Shown here one piece after another: positions 1 through 9,245 of a DNA stretch of 64,000 bases. Source of the DNA: Nemertoderma westbladi (Eukaryota > Xenacoelomorpha > Nemertodermatida > Nemertodermatidae); the NCBI GenBank assembly GCA_032718475.1, contig JAUCBJ010004027.1, positions 37,640-101,639 on the forward strand. Reading direction: 5' to 3'. Under the pieces are notes generated by a model. The model was not told the origin of the DNA, searched no databases, and was given only the letters and a program-made list of their open reading frames with translations. The position numbers and the translations under genes are program-made. How positions within the stretch are numbered: the first letter of the stretch is position 1; each line of letters begins with the position of its first letter.

Positions 1-1032
1 GTCCCCACTACAACAGTGATAAATATACACACATTATCTACGTCATTTTGTGACGTCACAATGTCCCCAGTGAGCTTAATTTTTAACGACCCCAGTTTGT
101 GGTTGAAATTAAGTATGTTATGTGTTATGTTCAATTATTTATGGATTAGTTAGTCAGCTCTGTCTTCGAGACAATGCAGCTCAGGCAATCACTAGATAAT
201 GTTTTTTTATTATTTTTATACACTCGTGAATAATTGTAAAAGTTAATATTTCCTTATGAGTTACCTAAGCACCCCTTGTGGTGCAACTTTCCTCAGTTAC
301 TATAACAATGGATTTTCACTTAGTCGATAGTGCTAAACAATCCCGCATGCACTATGCATACAAGCATGTAGCAATTTTTTTTAAAAAATATGTGGACAAA
401 TATCGTAATACGGCCACTGTTACTTTTTTTTCTGCGGGGGCACTAATTAAATTAAACTAATTAAATTCATGTTTAAAATAATTACAAATAAGGTGGAGCA
501 CAACGATATATGATATAACTCTTATCATTCAAATTACATTCACCTCATTCAATTATATTAAATATATCATGAATTTTATACCTTTAATTTTTTAGACCCT
601 TCTACGTACTGTAGTGGAAATAGACATTATAATAATTTCACGAAAACACACCCATTCTAAATAGTGTAGTGTACCTTGAGCACATCTGGGGACAAGTTTT
701 TAGTGCTAAGAGTATTATATTATGCCCTATGTTCTACTTATGTAGGTAGTTGCAATAGATGTTAAGAATATATAATAAATTAACGAGAACACACCGTTCC
801 AAATACTGTACCTTGCGCACATCTGGGGACATTATTTTTTGTATTGTTTTTGTGTAGACCATACGGTATGTACAGTAGTTGCAATGGACAATGGACAATA
901 AGAAAATTTTTTATATATTGACGAAAACACACCATTCTAAATACTGTCCCTTGCGCACATCTGGGAACATTAGTTTTTTAAGTGCTGAGAGTATTATATT
1001 AAATTAGGCCCTACGTATTGTTGCAATGAATG
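1..1032. repeat. Dispersed repeat family X, copy 1
   Basis: AT-rich non-coding sequence that reappears with few differences at 28050-28112 and, continuing, at 38279-39141. The two later pieces are one copy split by a LINE. Inside it a block of roughly 130 bp containing ACATCTGGGGACA and GAAAACACACC is present three times (near 640, 790 and 915) as diverged tandem copies. The short open frame here is AT-rich and has no family likeness. Its right end is the tail of a LINE fragment. Confidence 0.75.
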
Positions 1033-1828
1033 TTACTACTACTAGGTCGAGCGAACTCGGACAGTGGAAATGAGATCCTTTCAGGCTTCCCGATTCTCCA
1101 TAGTTGGCGCAATTTCGTTTCTCCCAAGTTGAGTATCCCTTTCAAGTTGATCTATATGTTATGGCCGGTCGTCCACAACTACGCTTTCTATGAGTTGGTT
1201 GCCAGAAAAGTAGATCTGGTATGACCTCGTCTTTATTTCGCCAGCAGTGCCCACTGAATCTTAATCTGCGTTCATGGAGGGTGGTTGATACATGTGGTAT
1301 TGTACCATAAAGCTCGGCGTTTGTCATGTGTTGTCTCCAGCTGATGGTTAGGGCTGCCCTTAGTAGTCTTGTGTAGCAACCATCAATTCGGTGTTTGGGT
1401 TATATCGCCAGTGTCTAGGTCTCACCCCCGTATAAATATACACCTTCCACTGTGGCTCGAAAGAACTTAGTCTTCAGGTGGCTGGAGAGATCTGATTTCC
1501 AGATGGTACCCATTTTTGATAGAGCTACCCAACCCAAGCCTTTGCTTTCCTAACTTCTATGTCCTTTTTGCTACTCTCGATCCATGACCCAAGGTACCGG
1601 AAGTCGTCGACCTTCCTTAGTTGATTATTATCAATGGTTGTCAAGTTTCCATCAACATTAAAGGTCATGAATTCGGTCTTGGTAGCATTTATATGCAATC
1701 CAACCTCCTTAGCAGCCCTCTCCACTTTATTTAGTAGAAGATGTGCATCTGCTAGGGTATTAGAGAGCAGGGCGATGTCACCCGCAAAGTCGGTGTCTGT
1801 GACTGTAGTTGCCGGATATCTACTACTA
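1033..1828 (-). pseudogene. LINE family 1, 5'-truncated copy A (RT end and C-terminus)
   Basis: Minus-strand remnant of a non-LTR retrotransposon ORF2. It starts in the RT palm with a damaged catalytic box (FAGD where copy B at 36060 has FADD), runs through the thumb (motif EVGLHINATKTEF), and ends with the C-terminal LRFSGHCWR...LLFWQP block. At least one frame break separates the two open pieces (1525-1929 and 1142-1327). The 3' end carries a short (TAG)n tail at 1033-1044. The piece is valuable as the empty-site reference for the transposon inserted in copy B, because here the sequence across the insertion point is uninterrupted (near 1712). The LINE clade is not resolved. Confidence 0.85.
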
Positions 1829-2764
1829 CTACTAGGATCGGCATGCTGGATTGCAGCTGCATTTTTAAGAATGCTGTGCCGGCTTATCGACAAAATTGCA
1901 CCACCACAACACACCATCACCCATGACATTTGCTAGATCATCCGCATCTTCAAGGCCAGTGTCCTTTAAGATGCGTCTCAAGAAAGTCATGGGCTGTCCA
2001 CCATGCTTATTCACTCCATGAGGCTGCCAAAGTACAAGATTATGCACTGGCTGGTCCTCACGGCGAAAGCAATGTCTTGCAAAGCGGAGGCGATTTTGTT
2101 CTAGTGTCAAGCATGGGGGAACCAATGAGACGCCTCCAATGTTATATAGTGTCTGGTTGGAGATGTGTGCATTGTACTTGACACAATGTACCCGGCGTAG
2201 CATTCTTGTGAATGTGCCATCCAGAGATTTGGTGTCCTCAGCAGTTAGAGCCCAGCATGGACTCCCATAGAGGAGTACTGGAACTACTGCTGCTCTAAAT
2301 AATCGGACCTTAAGTTTCCGATTAATTCTCGGTGACTTCCAAATCCTGAAAAGCCTATTCAAGGCTGCCCATGCCTTTCCCTTACGTATTCGAAGGTCCT
2401 CACCTGACTCCCGGATCCATGATCCCAGGTAACAGAAGTCATCCACATGCTCAAGCATACCATCTTTTGAGCTTATGCTCATCCGATCAGAGGCTTGCTG
2501 ACGACTTTCAAAGTTAACTGTCAAAATTTTGGTCTTTCTGGAGTTAATAAAAAGACCAACACTAGAAGCAGCATGTTTTAATGAGCTGAGGAGCCGTTGG
2601 GCTCCCTCTAGTGATTCTGAGAGTACTCCTAAGTCATCAGCAAAGTCTAGATCAGTTAGGTACTTGGCAGGATGTCCTCGACTTCTGGAGCCAGTAGGTG
2701 GAGTTATCATCACCATATCATCATTATGATGATCTAAGGACATGCGTAGAACATAGTCAACCGC
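1820..2764 (-). pseudogene. LINE family 2, 5'-truncated copy (RT and C-terminus)
   Basis: Open frame at 1865-2743 on the minus strand, 292 residues, reads the last third of a non-LTR retrotransposon RT. It has the catalytic FADD box near residue 34, the KVRLFRAAVVPVLLYGS thumb motif, and the C-terminal LRFARHCFRREDQPVHNLVL block. A second copy at 62510-63780 is closely similar but reaches further 5'. The homology stops abruptly at about 2764, so the copy is 5' truncated, as is usual for LINEs. Its 3' end is a (TAG)n tail that merges with a TAGTAG stretch of LINE family 1, giving either an insertion or a chimeric junction. Confidence 0.85.
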
Positions 2765-2985
2765 ACTGCTCCTTAAATGCCTTTTGCTGTTAAAACCTTG
2801 ATAGATCCTTGTCTTGTCTAGGTAGTAACGATTGGTGTCAATTTAATCAAGAGTTCGATTATGTTGAGACTGAAGCTGAAATAGTAATGAGAAAGGCAGG
2901 TGGTTCGTTTAAGAGTGTCATATTAATTAGTGGTGCTTAGTTCGAAAAGAAATACCTAGACAGGAAATTCAACGAGAAGCAACTT

Positions 2986-4152
2986 ATGGTACCGGACTAG
3001 CAGTAGGAAAAAGAGTTTCTATTTCATCTCATGGTACCGGACTAGCAGTAGGAAAAAGAGTTTCTATTTCATCTCATGGTACCGGACTAGCAGTAGGAAA
3101 AAGAGTTTCTATTTCATCTCATGGTACCGGACTAACAGTAAGAAAAAGAGTTTATATTTCATCTCATGGTACCGGACTAACAGTAAGAAAAAGAATTTAT
3201 ATTTCATCTCATGGTACCGGACTAGCAGTAGGAAAAATAGTTTCTATTTCATCTCATGGTACCGGACTAGCAGTAGGAAAAAGAGTTTCTATTTCATCTC
3301 ATGGTACCGGACTAACAGTAAGAAAAAGAATTTATATTTCATCTCATGGTACCGGACTAGCAGTAGGAAAAAGAGTTTCTATTTCATCTCATGGTACCGG
3401 ACTAACAGTAAGAAAAAGAATTTATATTTCATCTCATGGTACCGGACTAGCAGTAGGAAAAAGAGTTTCTATTTCATCTCATGGTACCGGACTAGCAGTA
3501 GGAAAAAGAGTTTCTATTTCATCTCATGGTACCGGACTAACAGTAAGAAATAGAGTTTATATTTCATCTCATGGTACCGGACTATCAGTAGGAAAAAGAG
3601 TTTCTGTTTCATCTCATGGTACCGGACTAACAGTAAGAAAAAGAGTTTATATTTCATCTCATGGTACCGGACTAGCAGTAAGAAAAAGAGTTTATATTTC
3701 ATCTCATGGTACCGGACTATCAGTAGGAAAAAGAGTTTCTGTTTCATCTCATGGTACCGGACTAACAGTAAGAAAAAGAGTTTATATTTCATCTCATGGT
3801 ACCGGACTAGCAGTAGGAAAAAGAGTTTCTATTTCATCTCATGGTACCGGACTAACAGTAAGAAAAAGAGTTTATATTTCATCTCATGGTACCGGACTAG
3901 CAGTAGGAAAAAGAGTTTCTATTTCATCTCATGGTACCGGACTAACAGTAAGAAAAAGAGTTTATATTTCATCTCATGGTACCGGACTAGCAGTAGGAAA
4001 AAGAGTTTCTATTTCATCTCATGGTACCGGACTAACAGTAAGAAAAAGAGTTTATATTTCATCTCATGGTACCGGACTAGCAGTAGGAAAAAGAGTTTAT
4101 ATTTCATCTCATGGTACCGGACTAACAGTAGGAAAAAGAGTTTATATTTCAT
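2986..4152. repeat. 45-bp minisatellite, about 26 copies
   Basis: Head-to-tail array with a 45-bp unit that begins ATGGTACCGGACTA (one GGTACC site per unit). Two unit types differ at about four fixed positions (AGCAGTAGG...TTTCT versus AACAGTAAG...TTTAT). They alternate regularly in the right half, giving a 90-bp higher-order unit. Since 45 is a multiple of three, the array gives a spurious 15-residue repeat ORF on the minus strand (3514-3792). I do not regard that as a gene. Confidence 0.95.
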
Positions 4153-4164
4153 GTCAATGTTAAA

Positions 4165-4350
4165 TGATCAATTTACGAAAAGGAGCAGGTTTATAGTGGA
4201 GCGTTATTCTAACCAAAACAATAAACGAAACTTAATAGAAAAGGTTATAGTTTTATTTTTCAGAGTAATCAGATGTTACTTACGTCGAATTTCCCTTGGA
4301 TACGGATGAATTTTGATTGCGCGAAAGTCCCCCCCCCCCCCCCCAATTCC
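4165..4350 (+). repeat. Direct repeat, left copy
   Basis: About 180 bp sharing clear similarity with 6325-6487 (common blocks include TTACGTCGAATTTCCC-like and GGTTA...GCGTTA...TCTAACC). The two copies lie in the same orientation and bracket the secreted-protein ORF and a MITE. A C16 homopolymer (4329-4344) follows in this copy. Confidence 0.65.
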
Positions 4351-4498
4351 AAACCCGACCAAGCCATACACTCCAGTCCAATCACGCTATACAATTTATC
4401 GTTACGTCCTATTCTTCCACACAAATATTAACTATTTATTGACAGTTATAGTTATATAATAATATTTATTGTTATTATATTTAGATATTTCTAATTGA

Positions 4499-4559
4499 AT
4501 GGATGTGTTAAAAGTTGTTGTTGCTACCGTCTTGTTATTTTGTGGGGGACAAGTTTATG
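4499..4559 (+). CDS. Candidate first exon encoding a signal peptide
   Basis: An ATG opens 20 codons that read a very hydrophobic segment (VLKVVVATVLLFCGG) and end in a consensus 5' splice donor, G|GTAAGT, at 4560. This is the usual look of a signal-peptide exon with a phase-1 intron. I could not find a convincing downstream exon on this strand, and the next gene is on the opposite strand, so this stays a candidate only. Function unknown. Confidence 0.28.
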
Positions 4560-4679
4560 GTAAGTTAATTCACGTTTACATCACATCCTACCAAACTATA
4601 TATATTAAGTGTACTGTACTCTACTAATACTGTACTGTAGTATATTATTAGCGTTGACCGCACAAAGTCGATTATGATT

Positions 4680-5441
4680 CTAGAATACTCCAGTAAATGT
4701 AACCACCACCAAAACCACCTGAATTACCGGAGTAGCAGCAACTGAACTGCTTGCTGTCGTCTCGAATGTTGTGGTTTCTTCCTCCGCCCTGGTAGTTGTA
4801 GCTAGGTTCACCTCCCAAACTGGAGTACGACACTCACCAGGACAACAGTTTATCTGGCACGATTTGTGCTTCTCTTCGAATCCGTGTAGCATATGGTCTC
4901 TAACAATAAACACAACTCTCATGAAATCATCCTGGTCTGTTTCCACGTCCTTGTAACTCTTCTGGTTATTTTTAAACCCTTCTTCATACTGTTGCATAAA
5001 TGCTGGACATCTGTCTTCATCCAGAGATAGGCAGAATCTCCGCCAGGCTTTTTCGCTCTCATTCCTTACGCATTGCTCCAGGAGAGCCTCTAACATGATC
5101 TCATCCCCTGTTTCACCATCAACAGCGATGTTTCGATAGAAGTAATAGGCACATTCTTCGCAATCGTGCCTAATGTTTCCGATGATGTCGTGGCGTTTTC
5201 TGGTGATGAGATTGGATTCTAACCATTCCCCATTTTTATTGTATAGTGTAGTAAATTTGTCATTTACCTCCTTTTCTAGCTTCTCAGTTGTTGCGTTAAT
5301 GGTTAGTGATGCTTCATTATAGCAGTTGAAACTACTGTAGCAGACAGCGGTTATGTTTAGTAGGATGTAAAGAGCCAATAGTGATGTTGTGGGGCGAGAC
5401 ACGTAGTCGGCGAGCCTTTGCATACGGTTCATATAGGGCAA
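4680..5441 (-). CDS. Unknown secreted or GPI-anchored Cys-containing protein, 253 aa
   Basis: Single open frame on the minus strand, family not recognised. After about 18 residues comes a hydrophobic segment (SLLALYILLNITAV) suited to a signal peptide. An ectodomain follows with about eleven cysteines, including HDCEEC and CQINCCPGEC, and several N-glycosylation sites (NITA, NATT, NESE). Then there is a Thr/Ser-rich stalk (about residues 213-235) and a short hydrophobic C-terminus with no basic tail, typical of a GPI signal. The first 17-18 residues and the Met are encoded by the terminal inverted repeat of a MITE (5389 onward), so either the MITE supplied a new start or the true start is in an unseen upstream exon. 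A possible acceptor, CTGTCTGCTACAG, lies just inside the frame near 5337. Expression is unproven. Confidence 0.5.
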   Translation of the reverse strand: MPYMNRMQRLADYVSRPTTSLLALYILLNITAVCYSSFNCYNEASLTINATTEKLEKEVNDKFTTLYNKNGEWLESNLITRKRHDIIGNIRHDCEECAYYFYRNIAVDGETGDEIMLEALLEQCVRNESEKAWRRFCLSLDEDRCPAFMQQYEEGFKNNQKSYKDVETDQDDFMRVVFIVRDHMLHGFEEKHKSCQINCCPGECRTPVWEVNLATTTRAEEETTTFETTASSSVAATPVIQVVLVVVTFTGVF

Positions 5442-6002
5442 ATGGGGTATGTCCGTCTGTCCGTCTGTCTGTCTGTCCGTCTGTCTGGTAAATGTTTGAA
5501 CGCGAATTTCTCGGCATCGCTCGTTCGGAATTGAACCAAACTTAGTAGGTAAGTAGTAGAGAGAAAGTTTAGAAAGTTTGTAAAGTTTGGTGAAAAATCA
5601 TGCAATCTGACGTCAGCTACGACAGATTATGTGGTTTTTAGAAAATGTTAAATTTCTCGGGAAGGCCTCATTTTCCTGAGCTGAAATTTTGGTGGCCTGT
5701 AGAGAATCATGAAGTCTATCTTTTACGAAATTGAAAAGTTAAGACATTTAATTGGGGATCCGCTAGAGACTCAGAAGTAATGACATAGGCCTACCGGTAC
5801 GGTACTGCTGTACAGTGCTGCACTGGTAAGTACGAAATTGCAGAATAACAATTTGACACCACCTAGCGGATTAACATATGATTGTATATCGAATGAATAC
5901 ATTTATAGCATGGGATATGGGGTCCAAACTAGACATGCCCCATTTGCTCTATATGAACCGTATGCCAAGGCTTGCCGACTACGTGCTGCGCGAAGTCCCC
6001 AC
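5389..6002 (+). mobile_element. GTGGGG-family MITE, full-length copy (614 bp)
   Basis: Terminal inverted repeats of about 60 bp: the left end starts GTGGGGCGAGACACG and the right end, reversed, starts GTGGGGACTTCGCGC. Both then share GTAGTCGGC, GCATACGGTTCATATAG and CAAATGGGG. Just inside the left end is a (GTCT)n-like microsatellite. No ORF of transposase type. Related copies: 19343-19841 (complete), the left end at 57191, and a right-end scrap at 44139-44161. The flanks show no clear target duplication here. Confidence 0.75.
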
Positions 6003-6324
6003 GAACGTGTATTATTTCGAGCCATAGTTGTAGTATCCCATTATCAAATGCAGATGCCTCTATTATTCAGTTACTCTTCTAGTCATACTCTAGTTATTCA
6101 GTCGTCTAATAATTTGACATAAAGTAGCAGTTTATATCGTGGTGTTCTGTACTGTTCTCATTCAATGCGTACTTGAAGAAGAGAAGAGGTCCTTCTATAG
6201 GCTACATATGCATCTGTTAGATATAAAATCAATATTCGAGACTGTGGGTTGGGGGGGGGGGGGGGGGGGACTTTTCGTAAATACCATATTGGCGATTTAA
6301 TATCTCGTAATGTTAAATTATAAA
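6003..6324. other. No gene seen; contains a G19 tract
   Basis: AT-rich DNA without a supported gene. A run of 19 G lies at 6251-6269. Confidence 0.6.
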
Positions 6325-6487
6325 TTAAGGATCAAAGGAACAGGTTACAATGGTGCGTTACTCTAACCAAAGCAATAAACTAAAGTCAATAGAACAGGTA
6401 TTATTTTTGGGAGAAATCAGCTGTTATTTGCGTCGAATTTCCCCTGGAGAGGGTTGGATTTCTATTGCGTCAAAAGTCCCCCCTTAT
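6325..6487 (+). repeat. Direct repeat, right copy
   Basis: Partner of 4165-4350, same orientation, moderately diverged. Both copies run into a C-rich stretch (C16 there, CCCCCC here). Confidence 0.65.
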
Positions 6488-6733
6488 CTGATTAAAGGAC
6501 ACATTATAATTATAAAACTATATCGTAGGGTATCTTAGGGTGGCCCTGAGCGGCCAGTATTGTCGGTTTGCCCACAAAGTCGGGGAAACAAACTTGATTG
6601 GGTGTTTGTTGGTATAGAAACCACTCCAGCCAATTAGATTAGTTTTGCAAACTCGTTCGAACGACTTTACCAAACCTGGGGAAACAAATCTAATTGGCAC
6701 AAACTTTTGTTTTCCGGAGTTTTGTAAAGTAGT

Positions 6734-7368
6734 TCAAACGAGATTGCGATTCATCAATAGACCAATTCCACCATTGCCACTATCATCTGCTGACGCGAGG
6801 GCGAGTCGCCAACCGCCCCCCATGTCCTTAATCAGAACCTCATCAGTCTTTCCAGTCTGCATTCGGTGCTCTTGAACACCCACTGCGCTAAGAGAAAGCT
6901 TATCTGCCAAGGCAGTCAGCTCACCTTGTCGCATTGGGGACCCGAGTGTTAGGGTGTTTACTGAGGCTAGTCTTGTGACTTGCCTCAGATTCACCAATGG
7001 CTTTGTTGGTCGGGGTGGAACATGAGAGTAGCCTCCAACTCCAGAATCCCTCTCCCCATCACAATCTGGCCTTCCTGGTGAGGTGACCCAGGGTTTGGGC
7101 CAGAAAGGTCATCAAGAAAGGGACTCAAAGAATTGTTGGCTGCTCTCTCTCCAGTAGGGGGTGAGACAGGCAGCCGGTCACGAGTTAACTGACGCCTGTG
7201 AGGCCGATTGTGTCCGGTAATTCCACTGGCCTCTAGTGGCCGGACCTCCGCATTGCTAATGTAATCCATAGTGGGGGTTGGGGGGTGCTTTTTTGCCGAG
7301 TCAGCTCTCGGGGCAAATACCACACCCTGGTTTGCCATTCCACAGGGTGGGTGTCGCAATGGAGTCAT
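6734..7368 (-). pseudogene. LINE 5' region with endonuclease N-terminus
   Basis: Minus-strand frame 6734-6997 reads the start of an apurinic-type endonuclease (EEP family) as found in LINE ORF2. A NTLTLGSP strand is followed by the VQEHRM motif, which supplies the catalytic Glu, and by the GGGW...GGIGLLM strand. It overlaps a 125-residue frame (6991-7368) that looks like LINE leader, Pro/Arg-rich without a domain I know. The homology stops at about 6734, so the rest of the endonuclease and the RT are missing. Probably related to LINE family 2. Confidence 0.6.
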
Positions 7369-7738
7369 ATATGAGGCCCATCACCCATATCTACTCTGGC
7401 GCACATGACCCACCATTGGCTGTTGCAGCTCATCTGCTGGGTCATGCCCTGTACCCTTGCTGCCAGGTGCAGGTCGCAGTGAAGTGCTCTCAGAGTGGAC
7501 ATGAGAACACTCTACTCCTGGTGACCAGCCATTGGTAGATCACCATCTGCCTGGTCAGGCCATATACCCCTGCAGCCAAGTATATGGGTCCTTAATCCAG
7601 GACCAAGGGCGTCCTTATCCCAGAACGAAGGGGGTCCCAGTTACAGGACCAGATTTGCCCTAGTAAGAGGGTCTATGCAGCTACAGGTGGCACCTCCTTT
7701 ATGCTGCATGGAGGTGGCAAGTTTTCTTGATCAATGAC

Positions 7739-7963
7739 CTAGAATACCTGACCTGACCTACGAAACAGAATATGGTCTATCTGGAACTTGTGACCACTGG
7801 GTCCACTATGAGTCCATAGCTTTCCAGTTCGTTTCTTGAACTGGGTTCCAGCCGAAAACAATCCATTTCCAGAGATAAAATCCTGAAGATGGACGGAATT
7901 TCGGTTAATACTATCGCTATAGACCCAGGGCGATGTAGGTAGGTGATTGATGCAGACTTGCAT
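7739..7963 (-). pseudogene. LINE endonuclease C-terminal fragment
   Basis: Minus-strand, 74 residues. Resembles the last strands of a LINE EEP endonuclease: NGLFSAGTQF, a Trp-Thr-His-Ser-Gly-Pro turn, and the terminal QIDHILFRR with the catalytic Asp and His. It lies upstream (on the minus strand) of the endonuclease N-terminus at 6734-6997. The two are therefore in the wrong order for a single element and come from two copies or a rearrangement. Confidence 0.55.
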
Positions 7964-8056
7964 TAAAGTCTCCCAGGAAATTTAAGAATGCATGCTGATC
8001 CACTCCATCAGTAGCTCATTTATCATAGACAAACGACAGCACACAATAGACTGAAA

Positions 8057-8061
8057 ACAAC
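8057..8061. other. Left target-site duplication of the BEL element (ACAAC)
   Basis: The five bases ACAAC just before the 5' LTR are repeated at 24934-24938 just after the 3' LTR. Outside them the flanks join into one 14-bp minisatellite array, as expected for a pre-integration site. Confidence 0.8.
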
Positions 8062-9245
8062 TGTAAAGGCTTTTGCGGAATTAGCTGGTTATTTTCCCCG
8101 CAAAGTACTCTGTAGGTGTTTTAACGGACATAAAAAGCCGTTTCCTTACTGTACCGGTGTTTTAGTGGACATAAAAAGCCATTTCTTCTGTATGTGTACT
8201 TTAGCGGACATAACTAGCAATTTTATGTCGCAATACGCTAAAATCCTCTTGATACAGTGTAGTTACGATGACGACATCTATCAGCTGATATGTACACGTG
8301 TAACTTTTCCTTTGTTTCTTTGTTCGGTCAACCAATCAGAGCGATTCTCATTTTATTTGTACAGAAACCTCCGGGAAATCGCGCAATGCATTACGGTTTA
8401 TGTTTACCTTTTTTCCTGATGCCAGAACAACGGCTTTGGAATTATTCTGTGTTTCAGACTTTAAACATTAGTAGGCTTTGATCATAGAAACGTATAACTG
8501 TTATCATATCAATTCAATTCACTGCATATCACACTTGTCATATTGTCATATCTCATACAAACACCGCATTATTTTACTGCTATTTACTGTCGGTTATTAA
8601 TTTGTATCAGTTGATGGAATATTGTTATATTTGGATAATATCGATAAATAATCATAAAACCCCAATCTTCTTGATATATCGAAGGTAAGAGACCGGTTAC
8701 ATATAGCAATTGCGACTTACATTATATTGGTTTTGGAGTGAATCTAATGCTATTTCATAGGCACTACATGTGTCGGTTGCTGTTCTCTTTATATGTGACT
8801 AAAATTAGTGAAGGTCGGCAGATCGGTGTGCAGCATTGTGCGGTAGTGTGCATGACTGTGATAGATAACAAAGCATCTCCTAAAGAATGCGCTTTATACG
8901 TGAATCAATAGCCATCCTGTTGTGCTTAGTGTAAGTCATAACTCTGTTTACATACTTAGAGCGCCACGTCCTAAAGGAACTGTTGATATTTCCCGAAAGT
9001 CAATAATATTGGTCAGAGATTATATATTAGCGATCAATCGAATAATACAGTAGGCCTACACCGCAATAAGGTCAGAGCTACCGAATCCAGTTTCCCGGGT
9101 ATATCCAGCGGGTGAATGGTCGCGCATAGGCTGGCTTCGGCTAATGTAGTGTATCAAATACTCGTCATAGGCTAAAGTCGATTTATAACCTCGAAGACAC
9201 CTAAATTTGGCAGGTTAAACTGCTAAAGGTCTGAAAGCATGAACA
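8062..9245 (+). repeat. 5' LTR of the BEL element (1184 bp)
   Basis: Begins TGTAAAGGC and ends GAACA. By eye it matches the 3' LTR (1188 bp) with about ten substitutions and one 4-bp indel in the TTTCAGACTTTA region. The 84-residue frame inside it is AT-biased and present in both LTRs, and I do not call it a gene. I could not assign a primer-binding site with confidence in the bases that follow. Confidence 0.9.

Noticed and set aside
3514-3792. 92-codon repeat ORF with MKYKLFFLLLVRYHE units
   Set aside because: Product of the 45-bp minisatellite. Neighbouring units break the frame.
2986-4152. CRISPR-like array
   Set aside because: Units are contiguous without unique spacers, and the genome is animal. 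The same holds for the 30-bp and 22-bp arrays.
8165-8419. 84-codon ORF present in both LTRs (also 23849-24103)
   Set aside because: Conserved only because the LTRs are copies. No domain, AT-biased, and located in regulatory sequence.
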